Shown here one piece after another: positions 33,817-41,611 of a DNA stretch of 52,436 nt (positions within the stretch are counted from its first letter, which is position 1; the number at the start of each line of letters is the position of its first letter). The notes under the pieces are model-generated. The model was not told where the DNA came from and made no database searches. It saw nothing but the letters and a program-made list of their open reading frames with translations. Source of the DNA: Bacteroidota bacterium (GTDB lineage Bacteria > Bacteroidota > Bacteroidia > J057 > JAJTIE01). The translations under genes were made by a program, and so were the position numbers. The stretch spans positions 1 to 52,436 of the forward strand of contig JAHBTG010000013.1 in the NCBI GenBank assembly GCA_019638695.1. The letters run 5' to 3'.

Positions 33817-34407
33817 ATGGGTAACATTCGCATCAAAGAAGGCACGCCGGATGAGCGCCATCTCAATTTCTGGCACAAGCTGTATTTTCCCGAGATTATC
33901 AAGGGAATGATGTTCTCCATCAAGCACGTGTTTCGCAAGCAGGTGACGCTGGAATACCCTGAGGTAAAACCTGAACTGGGCCCGGAATTTCGCGGCCGTC
34001 CCGTGCTGGTAGAAGAAGCCGGGCAGGAGCGTTGCGTGGCCTGTGGCCTCTGTGCCCGTGCCTGCCCTCCGCTGGCCATCAGTATGCAGGCTGCGGAGAC
34101 TCCCGACCAGAAGGAACGGTATCCTGCACGTTTTGAGATAGACATGCTGCGCTGCATCTACTGTGGCTTGTGCGAAGAAGTGTGCCCGGAAGAAGCGATT
34201 GTCATGAGCGAGGAATACGATCTTACCTTCCATACCCGCGAGAATGCGATCATGGGCAAGGACCGCCTGCTCGTTCCCAAGGAGAAGCTCAAACCCCGCC
34301 TCGATTGGCTGCAGAAGTTCCGTAACCCCGACTTCGGTACCGTGTGGAATCACCAGCCGGCCAATAACACGCACAGTGTGCGTGACCGTACCCGGCACCA
34401 GCACTAA
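33817..34407 (+). CDS. nuoI: NADH-quinone oxidoreductase subunit I
   Basis: The 196-residue product carries two [4Fe-4S] clusters of complex I: C73-x2-C76-x2-C79-x3-C83 and C113-x2-C116-x2-C119-x3-C123, in the ferredoxin folds [16 protein letters not shown] and [16 protein letters not shown]. The N-terminal helix region ([22 protein letters not shown]) matches the family. It is 5.6 kb from nuoB on the opposite strand with no other nuo gene beside it. The hydrophilic tail after residue 170 ([14 protein letters not shown]) is longer than usual. Confidence 0.96.
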   Translation: MGNIRIKEGTPDERHLNFWHKLYFPEIIKGMMFSIKHVFRKQVTLEYPEVKPELGPEFRGRPVLVEEAGQERCVACGLCARACPPLAISMQAAETPDQKERYPARFEIDMLRCIYCGLCEEVCPEEAIVMSEEYDLTFHTRENAIMGKDRLLVPKEKLKPRLDWLQKFRNPDFGTVWNHQPANNTHSVRDRTRHQH

Positions 34408-34484
34408 GCCTGTAGCCGGACAAGCACTGTACCCGGCAGGTCTTTTTTCCCTAATTTGCCTTTTCCTTTTCTGTTATAGGCAAT

Positions 34485-35564
34485 ATGGTGCGTTTTCTAT
34501 ACTTTGGTTGTTTGCTCCTGTTAGGAGCCTCTTCCGTGTTTGCCCAGCAAACCCTCACACAGTCAGACTTTGGTGCGGCCAGGGATACGGCGCTGGTCTA
34601 CATCCGGGCAGGCGGTATTACGTATTATCCTCCGGCAGATGAGAACCCCGCTACAGGCTGGGATTTTAGTATGCTGGATAACCGTGGCACCAGCACGCTG
34701 AACTTTTACCCTCCTGGAAATGGTCAGTTTGATCATTTGTTTCCGCTCTCTACCTATAGCGTAGAAACGGCCGCAGACCTCTTCCTGTATGTGCGGGTGA
34801 CGGCAGACAGCGTGCAGCAACTGGGCCTTGCTGGCAATGCGTCCTCTCTGATAGGGTTCCCTATAGATTTTAGTGCCGCTTACAACCCGCCTTTGCATAT
34901 GGCAGAACTCCCGGTCATGCAGGGGCAATCCACCTATCAGCAAACCGGCTTTGATGCCCGCCAGGCCGTGAGCTACCTGTTTGTAGACTCGGCCCGGGTG
35001 AAACGCACGATCTTTCGCAGCACTCATTTTGATGCGGAGGGATTGCTGACCCTGCCGAATGCTACTGAGGTCCCGTGCCTGCGGGTGGCGGTGTCGGATA
35101 CTACGATAGATTCCATATGGGTGCGCCAGTTTGGCACCTGGACGCTGGGCGCCGACCTCCTGGGCGTACCCGGTGTAATGAGAGACACTATGCTGACATA
35201 TAGCTGGTGGACGAACGGCCGCATGAGCCATATCCTGCAGATCATCACAGCTGCGGACAGCTCCGTAAGAAGCCTGCAGTACCTGGGCTATGGCGGCCCG
35301 TTGTCGCGTACCCAGGTGCCTGACTATGCACTGCGTGTGTATCCCAACCCGACTACCGGGGTGTTTCAGGTGCAGGGAGCCTTGCCCGACCTGGGTACGC
35401 TGTCTGTACTCGATACCCGGGGTAAGGTTGTGCGCCGGTTCCCTGCGGGTAAAGGACAATCCTATTCCCTGAACGGACTGGCGCCTGGTCTGTACCTTGT
35501 GCAGGTGCAGGATACCCGTCATAAACTCGTACATTTGGGCAGAATATCATTATTGCCCAGGTAG
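34485..35564 (+). CDS. Secreted T9SS-targeted protein
   Basis: The 359-residue product has a signal peptide (MVRFLYFGCLLLLGASSVFAQ) and a C-terminal type A T9SS sorting domain (LRVYPNPTTGVFQVQ, then LNGLAPGLYLVQV...), so it is exported to the surface. The middle has no recognised fold or catalytic residue. The one-base-short -7 box TAATTTG (34452-34458) lies 27 bases upstream of the ATG. A TauE/SafE gene follows four bases after its stop, which may be coincidence or a shared transcript. Confidence 0.8.
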   Translation: MVRFLYFGCLLLLGASSVFAQQTLTQSDFGAARDTALVYIRAGGITYYPPADENPATGWDFSMLDNRGTSTLNFYPPGNGQFDHLFPLSTYSVETAADLFLYVRVTADSVQQLGLAGNASSLIGFPIDFSAAYNPPLHMAELPVMQGQSTYQQTGFDARQAVSYLFVDSARVKRTIFRSTHFDAEGLLTLPNATEVPCLRVAVSDTTIDSIWVRQFGTWTLGADLLGVPGVMRDTMLTYSWWTNGRMSHILQIITAADSSVRSLQYLGYGGPLSRTQVPDYALRVYPNPTTGVFQVQGALPDLGTLSVLDTRGKVVRRFPAGKGQSYSLNGLAPGLYLVQVQDTRHKLVHLGRISLLPR

Positions 35565-35568
35565 ATCC

Positions 35569-35967
35569 ATGTTTCAGGAGTTCGTCATCGTCATACTTAT
35601 AGGAATTGCCGGGGGACTGATGAGCGGACTCTTTGGGGTGGGAGGGGGCATTGTCCTGGTACCCCTTATGGTATTCCTGTTGCATTTTTCGCAGAAAACA
35701 GCTCAGGGGACCACACTGGCCATGCTGGCCTTGCCCGTGGCCCTGATAGGTGCCTGGAATTATCATCGCCAGGGGCAGGTCAACTGGCAGGTGGCTTTGC
35801 TGCTGGCAGTAGGGTTTGTGTTAGGCGTGTATGTGAGCTCCCGCATGGCGGTGCATCTGCCGGAACGCCTGTCCTTAGGCTCCTGGCATATAGACCAGCC
35901 CCTTCGCAAGCTGTTTGGGTTGCTGTTGCTGGCCGTAGCAGCGCTCCTGCTTTTCGGGAAAAAATAA
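35569..35967 (+). CDS. TauE/SafE-family membrane protein, half-size
   Basis: The 132-residue product has four helices and opens with IGIAGGLMSGLFGVGGGIVLVPLMVFLLHFSQKTAQGTTLAMLALPVALIGAWNYHRQGQVNW, the repeated motif of TauE/SafE permeases for sulfonates or other anions. Full-length members have two such halves (about 250 residues), so this should function as a dimer. It probably sits in the inner membrane; the substrate is unknown. Confidence 0.8.
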   Translation: MFQEFVIVILIGIAGGLMSGLFGVGGGIVLVPLMVFLLHFSQKTAQGTTLAMLALPVALIGAWNYHRQGQVNWQVALLLAVGFVLGVYVSSRMAVHLPERLSLGSWHIDQPLRKLFGLLLLAVAALLLFGKK

Positions 35968-36046
35968 ACGATTTACCTGGGGCGCTCCCTTATTTTAGGG
36001 CAGATGTGATTGTCATAGCCCGCTCTTTCACTATACTTGTGTTGTC

Positions 36047-36790
36047 ATGGAGGTGCATTTCCTGGGAACCAATGGCTGGTATAGCGACCACAAGGGGAAT
36101 ACCTTGAGTACCTATGTGCGGTTGCCCGATGCCGATATTATACTGGATGCAGGGAATGGCATTTATAAGGCAGACCGCCTCCTGCGTCCCGGCTTGCCCT
36201 GCTACCTGTTTATCAGCCACTTTCACCTGGATCATATTCATGGCTTGCATTACCTGGTAAAGCTGAGACCTCCTGTACTCCATATCGTGAGCAGCAAAGG
36301 CACCACCCCTGTGTTGCAGCAGTTTATCAACCGCCCTTATACGATCCCCTACGACCGCCTGCCTTATCCTGTCCATTTCCACGAACTCGCAGACGGCTGG
36401 AATGATATGCCCTGGGGACGTGTGCAGGCCTTGCCGCTGGTGCATGAGATCACCTGCTATGGCTATCGCCTGGAAGCTGCCGGTAAGAGCCTGGCCTATT
36501 GTACCGATACAGGTATGAGCGATAATGTTCCGGTGCTGGGCCGGGAAGCAGATTTGCTGATCACCGAATGCGCTCTCCTCCCGGGTGTTCCGGATGGCGG
36601 GTGGGGCCACCTCAATCCGCAGGATGCCGCAACACTTGCCCGGCGTGCGCATTGCAAACAACTGGCGCTCACTCATTTTGCTGCACATGATTATCCTGAG
36701 CTGGCAGACCGCCAGCAGGCGCTCACGGCGGCATCTGCCATTTTCCCCCATACGATAGTGGCTCGTGAGGATACGCCGCTTGTACTCTAG
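36047..36790 (+). CDS. MBL-fold metallo-hydrolase (RNase Z-like)
   Basis: The 247-residue product has the metallo-beta-lactamase motif SHFHLDH (with His/Asp ligands), preceded by LDAGNGI and followed by YCTDTG, ITECALL and LTHF. The layout VHFLGTNGWYSDHKGNTLSTYVR matches RNase Z-like or phosphodiesterase-type MBL proteins, but the tRNA-binding exosite of RNase Z is not evident, so the substrate is unclear. A near-match -7 box (TATACTTG, 36032-36039) lies seven bases before the ATG. Confidence 0.82.
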   Translation: MEVHFLGTNGWYSDHKGNTLSTYVRLPDADIILDAGNGIYKADRLLRPGLPCYLFISHFHLDHIHGLHYLVKLRPPVLHIVSSKGTTPVLQQFINRPYTIPYDRLPYPVHFHELADGWNDMPWGRVQALPLVHEITCYGYRLEAAGKSLAYCTDTGMSDNVPVLGREADLLITECALLPGVPDGGWGHLNPQDAATLARRAHCKQLALTHFAAHDYPELADRQQALTAASAIFPHTIVAREDTPLVL

Positions 36791-36816
36791 GGAAAACGTC
36801 CGCTATCTTCGTGGGT

Positions 36817-37077
36817 ATGAACCTGTTTGACCTTGTGGGCTTGCTGGCAGCCTCGCTCACTACACTGGCTTTCTTACCCCAGGTGCTCAAGACCTACCGC
36901 AGCCGCCAGGTGCGGGATCTTTCGCTGAGCATGACCCTCATGTTATGCCTGGGGGTGTTGCTCTGGCTGGTGTATGGCATCTATAAATCGGATATCCCCC
37001 TGGTAGTGGCCAATGGCAGCACCCTGTTGCTGGTACTGGCGCTCCTGGGCATGAAATTGCGCTGGTCTGGCCGCTAG
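36817..37077 (+). CDS. SemiSWEET-type sugar transporter subunit
   Basis: The 86-residue product has three membrane helices in the MtN3/SemiSWEET arrangement, with the PQ-loop Pro-Gln (LAFLPQVLKTYRSRQVRDLS) and the MTLMLCLGVLLWLVYGI helix, ending LVVANGSTLLLVLALL. SemiSWEETs are dimers that move sugars passively. ATG 36817 is preferred; TATCTTCG (36804-36811), one mismatch from the -7 box, is five bases upstream. Confidence 0.88.
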   Translation: MNLFDLVGLLAASLTTLAFLPQVLKTYRSRQVRDLSLSMTLMLCLGVLLWLVYGIYKSDIPLVVANGSTLLLVLALLGMKLRWSGR

Positions 37078-37099
37078 CGCATATTCAGGCACAAAACCG

Positions 37100-37107
37100 T
37101 ACTTTTG
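37100..37107 (+). promoter_or_regulatory. -7 box of the membrane WG-repeat gene
   Basis: TACTTTTG is an exact TAnnTTTG box that ends four bases before ATG 37112, so the mRNA should begin at or next to the start codon (leaderless). Confidence 0.55.
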
Positions 37108-37111
37108 CCGC

Positions 37112-37849
37112 ATGGCTCAGCAATCCAAAAAGGGCGCTCCGCGACCCGACTTTAATACCGACGGCAAAGTGTTCACGGTACTTAGCTGGTGCATGGGTTC
37201 CCTGTGTATCGTTTTTGCAGTGCTTTACGCCCTCCTGGCGGCCTCCGAGCGGGGTACGGAAGCAGAGATCTTCCTCACGATCGCTTATGTCATAGGCGCC
37301 AATATTATCCTGCCCCCCATCCGCCGCCAGTGGGAGAAATGGCTGCGCATCCGGTTATATGGCAACCGCCTGGTGTACTTATATCTGGGACTTTTTTTGC
37401 TGGTCATGGGTTTAGGTCAGTACAGCAGTATGCGCCAGGAACAGTTTATTAAAGATTACCAGGCCAGGCATGCCATCGGTAAAGTCACCACCCGTGTGCC
37501 TGTGGATAGCCTGCTGGCGCCTGCACAGCAGGGCCTCTTCTGGGGGTATGTCAATACCCGGGGCCAGTGGGTGATTCCTGCCGACCAGTATGAGGCGGCC
37601 GGGCCCTTTAGCAATGGCTATGCCCGTGTGCAATTACAAGGCAAATCACTGGTAATAGACCGCAAGGGCAAACAAGTGGATGATGCACCCCGGGAGAAAG
37701 CTGCTGATAGCCTGAGGATAATGCTGAAACCCGTGCGCCACCAGGGCCTGTGGGGCTGGCAGGACAGTACCGGCCGTTGGGCGATCTCTCCCGCTTTTGA
37801 TGCTGTAGGCGCCTGGGGCCGTGCCTATAGCCCTGCGGATAAGCCGTGA
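37112..37849 (+). CDS. Membrane-anchored WG-repeat protein
   Basis: The 245-residue product has three N-terminal membrane helices (about residues 20-110, including LSWCMGSLCIVFAVLYALLAAS and LVYLYLGLFLLVMGLGQ), then WG-type repeats in the periplasm or cytoplasm (LFWGYVNTRGQWVIPADQYEAAGPF and LWGWQDSTGRWAISPAFDAVG). WG repeats are beta-propeller-like and mediate binding. No enzyme motif was seen. Confidence 0.72.
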   Translation: MAQQSKKGAPRPDFNTDGKVFTVLSWCMGSLCIVFAVLYALLAASERGTEAEIFLTIAYVIGANIILPPIRRQWEKWLRIRLYGNRLVYLYLGLFLLVMGLGQYSSMRQEQFIKDYQARHAIGKVTTRVPVDSLLAPAQQGLFWGYVNTRGQWVIPADQYEAAGPFSNGYARVQLQGKSLVIDRKGKQVDDAPREKAADSLRIMLKPVRHQGLWGWQDSTGRWAISPAFDAVGAWGRAYSPADKP

Positions 37850-37871
37850 TACGCTACACCGCTTTTTTGGC

Positions 37872-37879
37872 TAGTTTTG
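37872..37879 (+). promoter_or_regulatory. -7 box of the lpdA operon
   Basis: TAGTTTTG is an exact TAnnTTTG box, 48 bases before ATG 37928. It follows an open frame starting at 37877 that is too close to the box to be a genuine start, and supports the ATG at 37928. Confidence 0.5.
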
Positions 37880-37927
37880 TTTCCGTTCGATACCTCTATT
37901 CTCCACCCCTATAAATCACTCTTCGCT

Positions 37928-39334
37928 ATGGCAACTTCTGAATATGATCTGGTAGTAATCGGCTCTGGTCCCGGGGGCTATGTGGCCGCTATTCGTGCAG
38001 CGCAACTGGGTATGAAGACGGCCCTGGTGGAGAAAGATCAGTCGCTGGGAGGTACCTGCCTCAATGTGGGGTGTATTCCCAGCAAGGCCCTGCTCGACAG
38101 CAGTGAACATTATCACAATGCCAAGCACCACTTTGCCGTACACGGTATCGGCACCGGCACGCTCAAGCTGGATATGAAGCAGATGATCACCCGCAAGAAT
38201 GACGTGGTCACCAAGACCGTAGACGGCATTCGTTTCCTGATGAAGAAGAACAAGATAGATGTGTATGTGGGGCATGGTAGCCTGAAAGATGCCCATACCG
38301 TGGCTGTGGCAGGTGCCCAGGCGGCCGAGCTGAAAGCCAAGAAGATCATCCTGGCCACAGGTTCCGTACCCAGCGGGCTGCCCGGCGTAAATATAGACGG
38401 CAAGCGTGTGCTCACCAGTACAGAAGCCCTGGAGCTTACGGAGGTACCCAAGCATTTCATGGTGATCGGCGGAGGGGTGATCGGGCTGGAACTGGGCAGC
38501 GTGTTTGCCCGCCTGGGCGCCGAAGTGAGTGTGGTTGAATATGCCGACAGGCTGATCCCCGGTATGGATGCCGACCTGGGTAACGAGCTGAAAAAAGTAC
38601 TGCAGAAACAACTGGGCTTCAAGTGTTACCTCAACCACAAGGTGCAAAAGACTGAAGTGAAGGGCAAGCAGGTGACTATTACCGCTTTGGACAAAGACAA
38701 CAAGGAGGTGACCTTTACAGGTGATTATTGCCTGGTGAGTGTGGGCCGCAAACCCTATACCGAGGGTTTAAACCTGGATAAAGTGGGTATCCAGGTAAAT
38801 AGCCGCGGCCAGATAGAGGTCAATGATGACCTGCAGACAGCGGTGCCCCATATCTATGCCATAGGGGATTGTATCCGGGGCGCGATGCTGGCCCACAAAG
38901 CCAGTGATGAAGGCGTGATGGTGGCCGAGAAAATAGCCGGTCAGCACAGCCATGTCAACTACCTTTGTATTCCCAACGTGGTATATACCTGGCCCGAGGT
39001 GGCCGGTGTGGGCTACACAGAGCAGGAACTTAAGGAAAAAGGCACCGCTTACAAAGTGGGCAAGTTTCCCTTCATGGCCCTGGGCCGTGCCCGTGCTTCC
39101 GGGGATACCGACGGATTTGTGAAGGTGCTGGCAGATAAAACCACGGATGAGATCCTGGGCGTGCACATGATAGGCCCCCGCTGTGCAGATGTGATTGCTG
39201 AAGCCGTGACGCTCATGGAGTTCCGCGCCAGCGCAGAGGATGCCGGTATCTTCAGCCATGCCCACCCCACGTTTACGGAGGCCATGAAGGAAGCTGCACT
39301 CGCCGCTACCGGCAACCGCGCCTTGCATATGTAG
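37928..39334 (+). CDS. lpdA: Dihydrolipoyl dehydrogenase
   Basis: The 468-residue flavoprotein reoxidises the lipoyl group of 2-oxoacid dehydrogenase complexes, or of glycine cleavage. It has the FAD motif VVIGSGPGGYVAAIRAAQLG, the redox pair C44-LNVG-C49, the NAD motif VIGGGVIGLELGSVFARLG, IYAIGDC, and the C-terminal HAHPTFTEAMKEAA with catalytic His/Glu. The start at 37928 gives the canonical MATSEYDLVVIG. It heads an operon with a small membrane protein and a lipoprotein. The acyltransferase genes of its complexes are not in the window. Confidence 0.97.
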   Translation: MATSEYDLVVIGSGPGGYVAAIRAAQLGMKTALVEKDQSLGGTCLNVGCIPSKALLDSSEHYHNAKHHFAVHGIGTGTLKLDMKQMITRKNDVVTKTVDGIRFLMKKNKIDVYVGHGSLKDAHTVAVAGAQAAELKAKKIILATGSVPSGLPGVNIDGKRVLTSTEALELTEVPKHFMVIGGGVIGLELGSVFARLGAEVSVVEYADRLIPGMDADLGNELKKVLQKQLGFKCYLNHKVQKTEVKGKQVTITALDKDNKEVTFTGDYCLVSVGRKPYTEGLNLDKVGIQVNSRGQIEVNDDLQTAVPHIYAIGDCIRGAMLAHKASDEGVMVAEKIAGQHSHVNYLCIPNVVYTWPEVAGVGYTEQELKEKGTAYKVGKFPFMALGRARASGDTDGFVKVLADKTTDEILGVHMIGPRCADVIAEAVTLMEFRASAEDAGIFSHAHPTFTEAMKEAALAATGNRALHM

Positions 39335-39336
39335 CC

Positions 39337-39522
39337 ATGCGTAAACATCTGCGGCAACCCTGGCTTTACATCGCCCTGACCTACGGGCTGGTGATGACCT
39401 GGGTGCGCTGGCGTCACTGGGGCGAGACCGATCTGGGCTGGGCTATTGGCGAGAGTGTCGCATCGGCAATCGTGATGTGGCTGCTATTGTGGACGGTGTT
39501 TGGCAAAAGGAAAAAAGAATGA
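39337..39522 (+). CDS. Small membrane protein of unknown function
   Basis: The 61-residue product has two hydrophobic segments (LYIALTYGLVMTWVRW and GESVASAIVMWLLLWTVF) and a basic tail (GKRKKE). Its ATG follows the lpdA stop by two bases and its stop overlaps the next ATG (ATGA at 39519-39522), so it belongs to the lpdA operon. The overlap at both ends strongly supports it as a real gene. No family was recognised. Confidence 0.6.
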   Translation: MRKHLRQPWLYIALTYGLVMTWVRWRHWGETDLGWAIGESVASAIVMWLLLWTVFGKRKKE

Positions 39523-40574
39523 AGCGCTGGGCAGGATGCGTACTGCTGTGCCTGGCATTGACAGGATGTGTACCCGAGCCTGACTTTCCCGAAGAAGGTG
39601 CCTTGCAGGCAGAGTACAGGGGCCTCTTCATTCTCAATGAAGGGCAGTGGAACCAGAGCAATGCCACCCTGGACTTTTACGATCCGCAAAAGGGCTATGC
39701 CCGCACTTCGGAGGTGTTCTACCGCACAAATGGCGAGCGGCTGGGGGATGTGGCCAATTCTGTGCTGCTGGATGCGGATACGCTCTATATCGTCATGAAC
39801 AATACCCAGCTTATTTATAAGGTGCAGATGCCTTCATTGCGGTTGCTGGGCCGCATCTCCCTGCCGGCGGCCGCATCTCCCCGTGAGATGGTTAAGGTCT
39901 CGCCTACCAAAGCCTATATCAATAGCCTGCTGGGCGGCCAGCTTTATGTGGCCAATCCGCAGACATTGCAGGTGACGGCCAGTGTGCCTCTGCCAGATCA
40001 TGCCGAGAGTATGGTCTATGTGGAGGGGCGCGTATTTATTACACTGGGCAATTATCCCGGCACTGTCAATAGCCAGCTGGCTGTGGTGGACCCCCAGACC
40101 GATGCGGTGCAATTATTGACCCTGCCTATTCAGAACCCCGGCCCGATGGCCCTGCAGCCGGACGGCCAGCTGGCGATAGGGTGCAGGGGCAACTACCTCA
40201 ATACTAACAGCGCAGTCTGCTGGCTCGATCCGCAGACCCTTGCGTTCACGGATACCGTATATATAAACGGCTATTTATATGATCTGGCGGCGCTACCGGA
40301 CAGGCTGGTGCTGAGTTCCGATCATGATATCTCCTCGGTTCGGTATGCAGATAAAATCGTGGAATATGCGTGGATAGACCGCGCCCGGCTGGGTGCACGC
40401 AGTACGGACCTGCTCTATGCCGTGCACTGGGATGACCTGGCACAGGAGCTGTATGTGACCAATGCCGGGTATGGCGCCCAGAATGGCAAATGCCATGTGC
40501 TTACTCCGGACGGCCAGCTATTGCGCACCCTTTCTACCGGTATCTTTCCCGGAACCCTGTTCTGGTATCGCTAG
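39519..40574 (+). CDS. Lipoprotein with beta-propeller-type repeats (YncE/DUF5074-like)
   Basis: The 351-residue product starts MKRWAGCVLLCLALTGC; Cys17 is in a clear lipobox (LTGC). The opening FILNEGQWNQSNATLDFYDP matches the DUF5074/YncE-like surface lipoproteins of Bacteroidota, and the body has propeller-like blades (QLYVANPQTLQVTASVPLPDHAESMVYVEGRVFI, QLAVVDPQTDAVQLLTL, PGPMALQPDGQLAIGCRG). Such proteins often pair with TonB receptors; none is nearby. Its stop is only four bases from that of the convergent ChaN-like gene. Confidence 0.75.
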   Translation: MKRWAGCVLLCLALTGCVPEPDFPEEGALQAEYRGLFILNEGQWNQSNATLDFYDPQKGYARTSEVFYRTNGERLGDVANSVLLDADTLYIVMNNTQLIYKVQMPSLRLLGRISLPAAASPREMVKVSPTKAYINSLLGGQLYVANPQTLQVTASVPLPDHAESMVYVEGRVFITLGNYPGTVNSQLAVVDPQTDAVQLLTLPIQNPGPMALQPDGQLAIGCRGNYLNTNSAVCWLDPQTLAFTDTVYINGYLYDLAALPDRLVLSSDHDISSVRYADKIVEYAWIDRARLGARSTDLLYAVHWDDLAQELYVTNAGYGAQNGKCHVLTPDGQLLRTLSTGIFPGTLFWYR

Positions 40575-40578
40575 CACA

Positions 40579-41442
40579 CTAATACGTGCCGGTCATATTG
40601 CTGGGCACTACCACAATATAGTCTGCCAGTTCCCTGTGGGCCGCATCCAGGGTTTCCAGCTGGTCCTGTTGCACCACCTGTATCGTGCCTATCTTCAGGT
40701 CCGGGGCCAGGCGCTGCAAGTACCAGATGATCCCTTCTTTGCGTTGCGTGTGGAAAGCGCCGTTAAGGTGCAGGAGCAGACTACTCTCACTGCGGCGGGC
40801 GTGGATGGTATGTGCCATAGTGGCATCCTTCAGCGCCTGGGACTGCACCAGGTACGCGCTGGAGTGGCTGCCGTGCCCGCCCATCTCCTTGGCGATTTGC
40901 TGGTAGCCGGGCAGCTCCGGGTCCACCGTCAGCGGCAGGGGCGCTATATATGTCAGTGCCTCCGGGCTCAGCTCAGAGAGCGCCTCCAGCCCCTTGTAAA
41001 AGACCATGTTGGCATACCTGCGGGGTACGTTGGTGGCCCATACGGGTAGCTTGTGAGTTTGGCAGAAAGCGATGATGGGCCGGTAATCCGTCTGGTAATT
41101 ATCCCAGAGTTTCGCCTCTTTCTTAAAGCTGGTTTCGCGGATAAGGCCCGATAGGTATTCGTTCAGTACCAATTGGTCATCCCGTTCAAACATTTCCATA
41201 CCTATCTCCAGCGATTTCACCCGTTTGTGCAGGTCGGTGGCCAGTTCCAGTTGCAGCCAATGGCCTATGGGGTCATTGTGCTGTTCGCCAAAAAAGACCA
41301 CATCCTGTTTGGCCAGTGCGGCGCTCATTTTCTCAAAAGTGGTCGCCTTGCCTTCTGCGGTAAAGAGAGTATAGGCGGGTTTGGTCTCAGGTCCTTTGGC
41401 AATACCCAGGAGGGTGACCAGCAGTATCCAGGCTATATTCAT
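40579..41442 (-). CDS. ChaN-like (PF04187-type) heme-binding-family protein
   Basis: The 287-residue product has a signal-like N-terminus (MNIAWILLVTLLGIAKG; ATG 41442). The family pattern is clear: VVFFGEQHNDPIGHWLQLELATDL, SLEIGMEMFERDDQLVLNEYLSGLI, WDNYQTDYRPIIAFCQTHKLPVWATNVPRRYAN, and MGGHGSHSSAYLVQSQALKDATMAHTI. Some ChaN proteins bind heme with Tyr or His; biological roles are poorly known. It has no lipobox, so it would be a soluble periplasmic or exported protein. It may share an iron/heme context with the binding lipoprotein at 25373, but they are far apart. Confidence 0.82.
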   Translation of the reverse strand: MNIAWILLVTLLGIAKGPETKPAYTLFTAEGKATTFEKMSAALAKQDVVFFGEQHNDPIGHWLQLELATDLHKRVKSLEIGMEMFERDDQLVLNEYLSGLIRETSFKKEAKLWDNYQTDYRPIIAFCQTHKLPVWATNVPRRYANMVFYKGLEALSELSPEALTYIAPLPLTVDPELPGYQQIAKEMGGHGSHSSAYLVQSQALKDATMAHTIHARRSESSLLLHLNGAFHTQRKEGIIWYLQRLAPDLKIGTIQVVQQDQLETLDAAHRELADYIVVVPSNMTGTY

Positions 41443-41483
41443 TTGATAGAGACTTAACGGGGAAAGTGAAAAATGTCTCCAAA

Positions 41484-41577
41484 ATAACGCAAAGAACACG
41501 TTATGACGCCAAAGGGTGGCGGGTTTTTCCATTCCGGGTTCATGCCGGGAGCCGGCTGGCTGGGGATAAAGTTATCC
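41484..41577. promoter_or_regulatory. Two inverted repeats between the divergent ChaN-like and WG genes
   Basis: ATAACG/CGTTAT (41484-41489 and 41499-41504) and GGATAA-AG-TTATCC (41564-41577) are symmetric sites in the 169-base space between the two genes. They are candidate operator sites for a common regulator; no exact -7 box was found in this space. Confidence 0.3.
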
Positions 41578-41611
41578 GTATCGCTACAGGTTTAGCCCTT
41601 AATTTAGCCCA

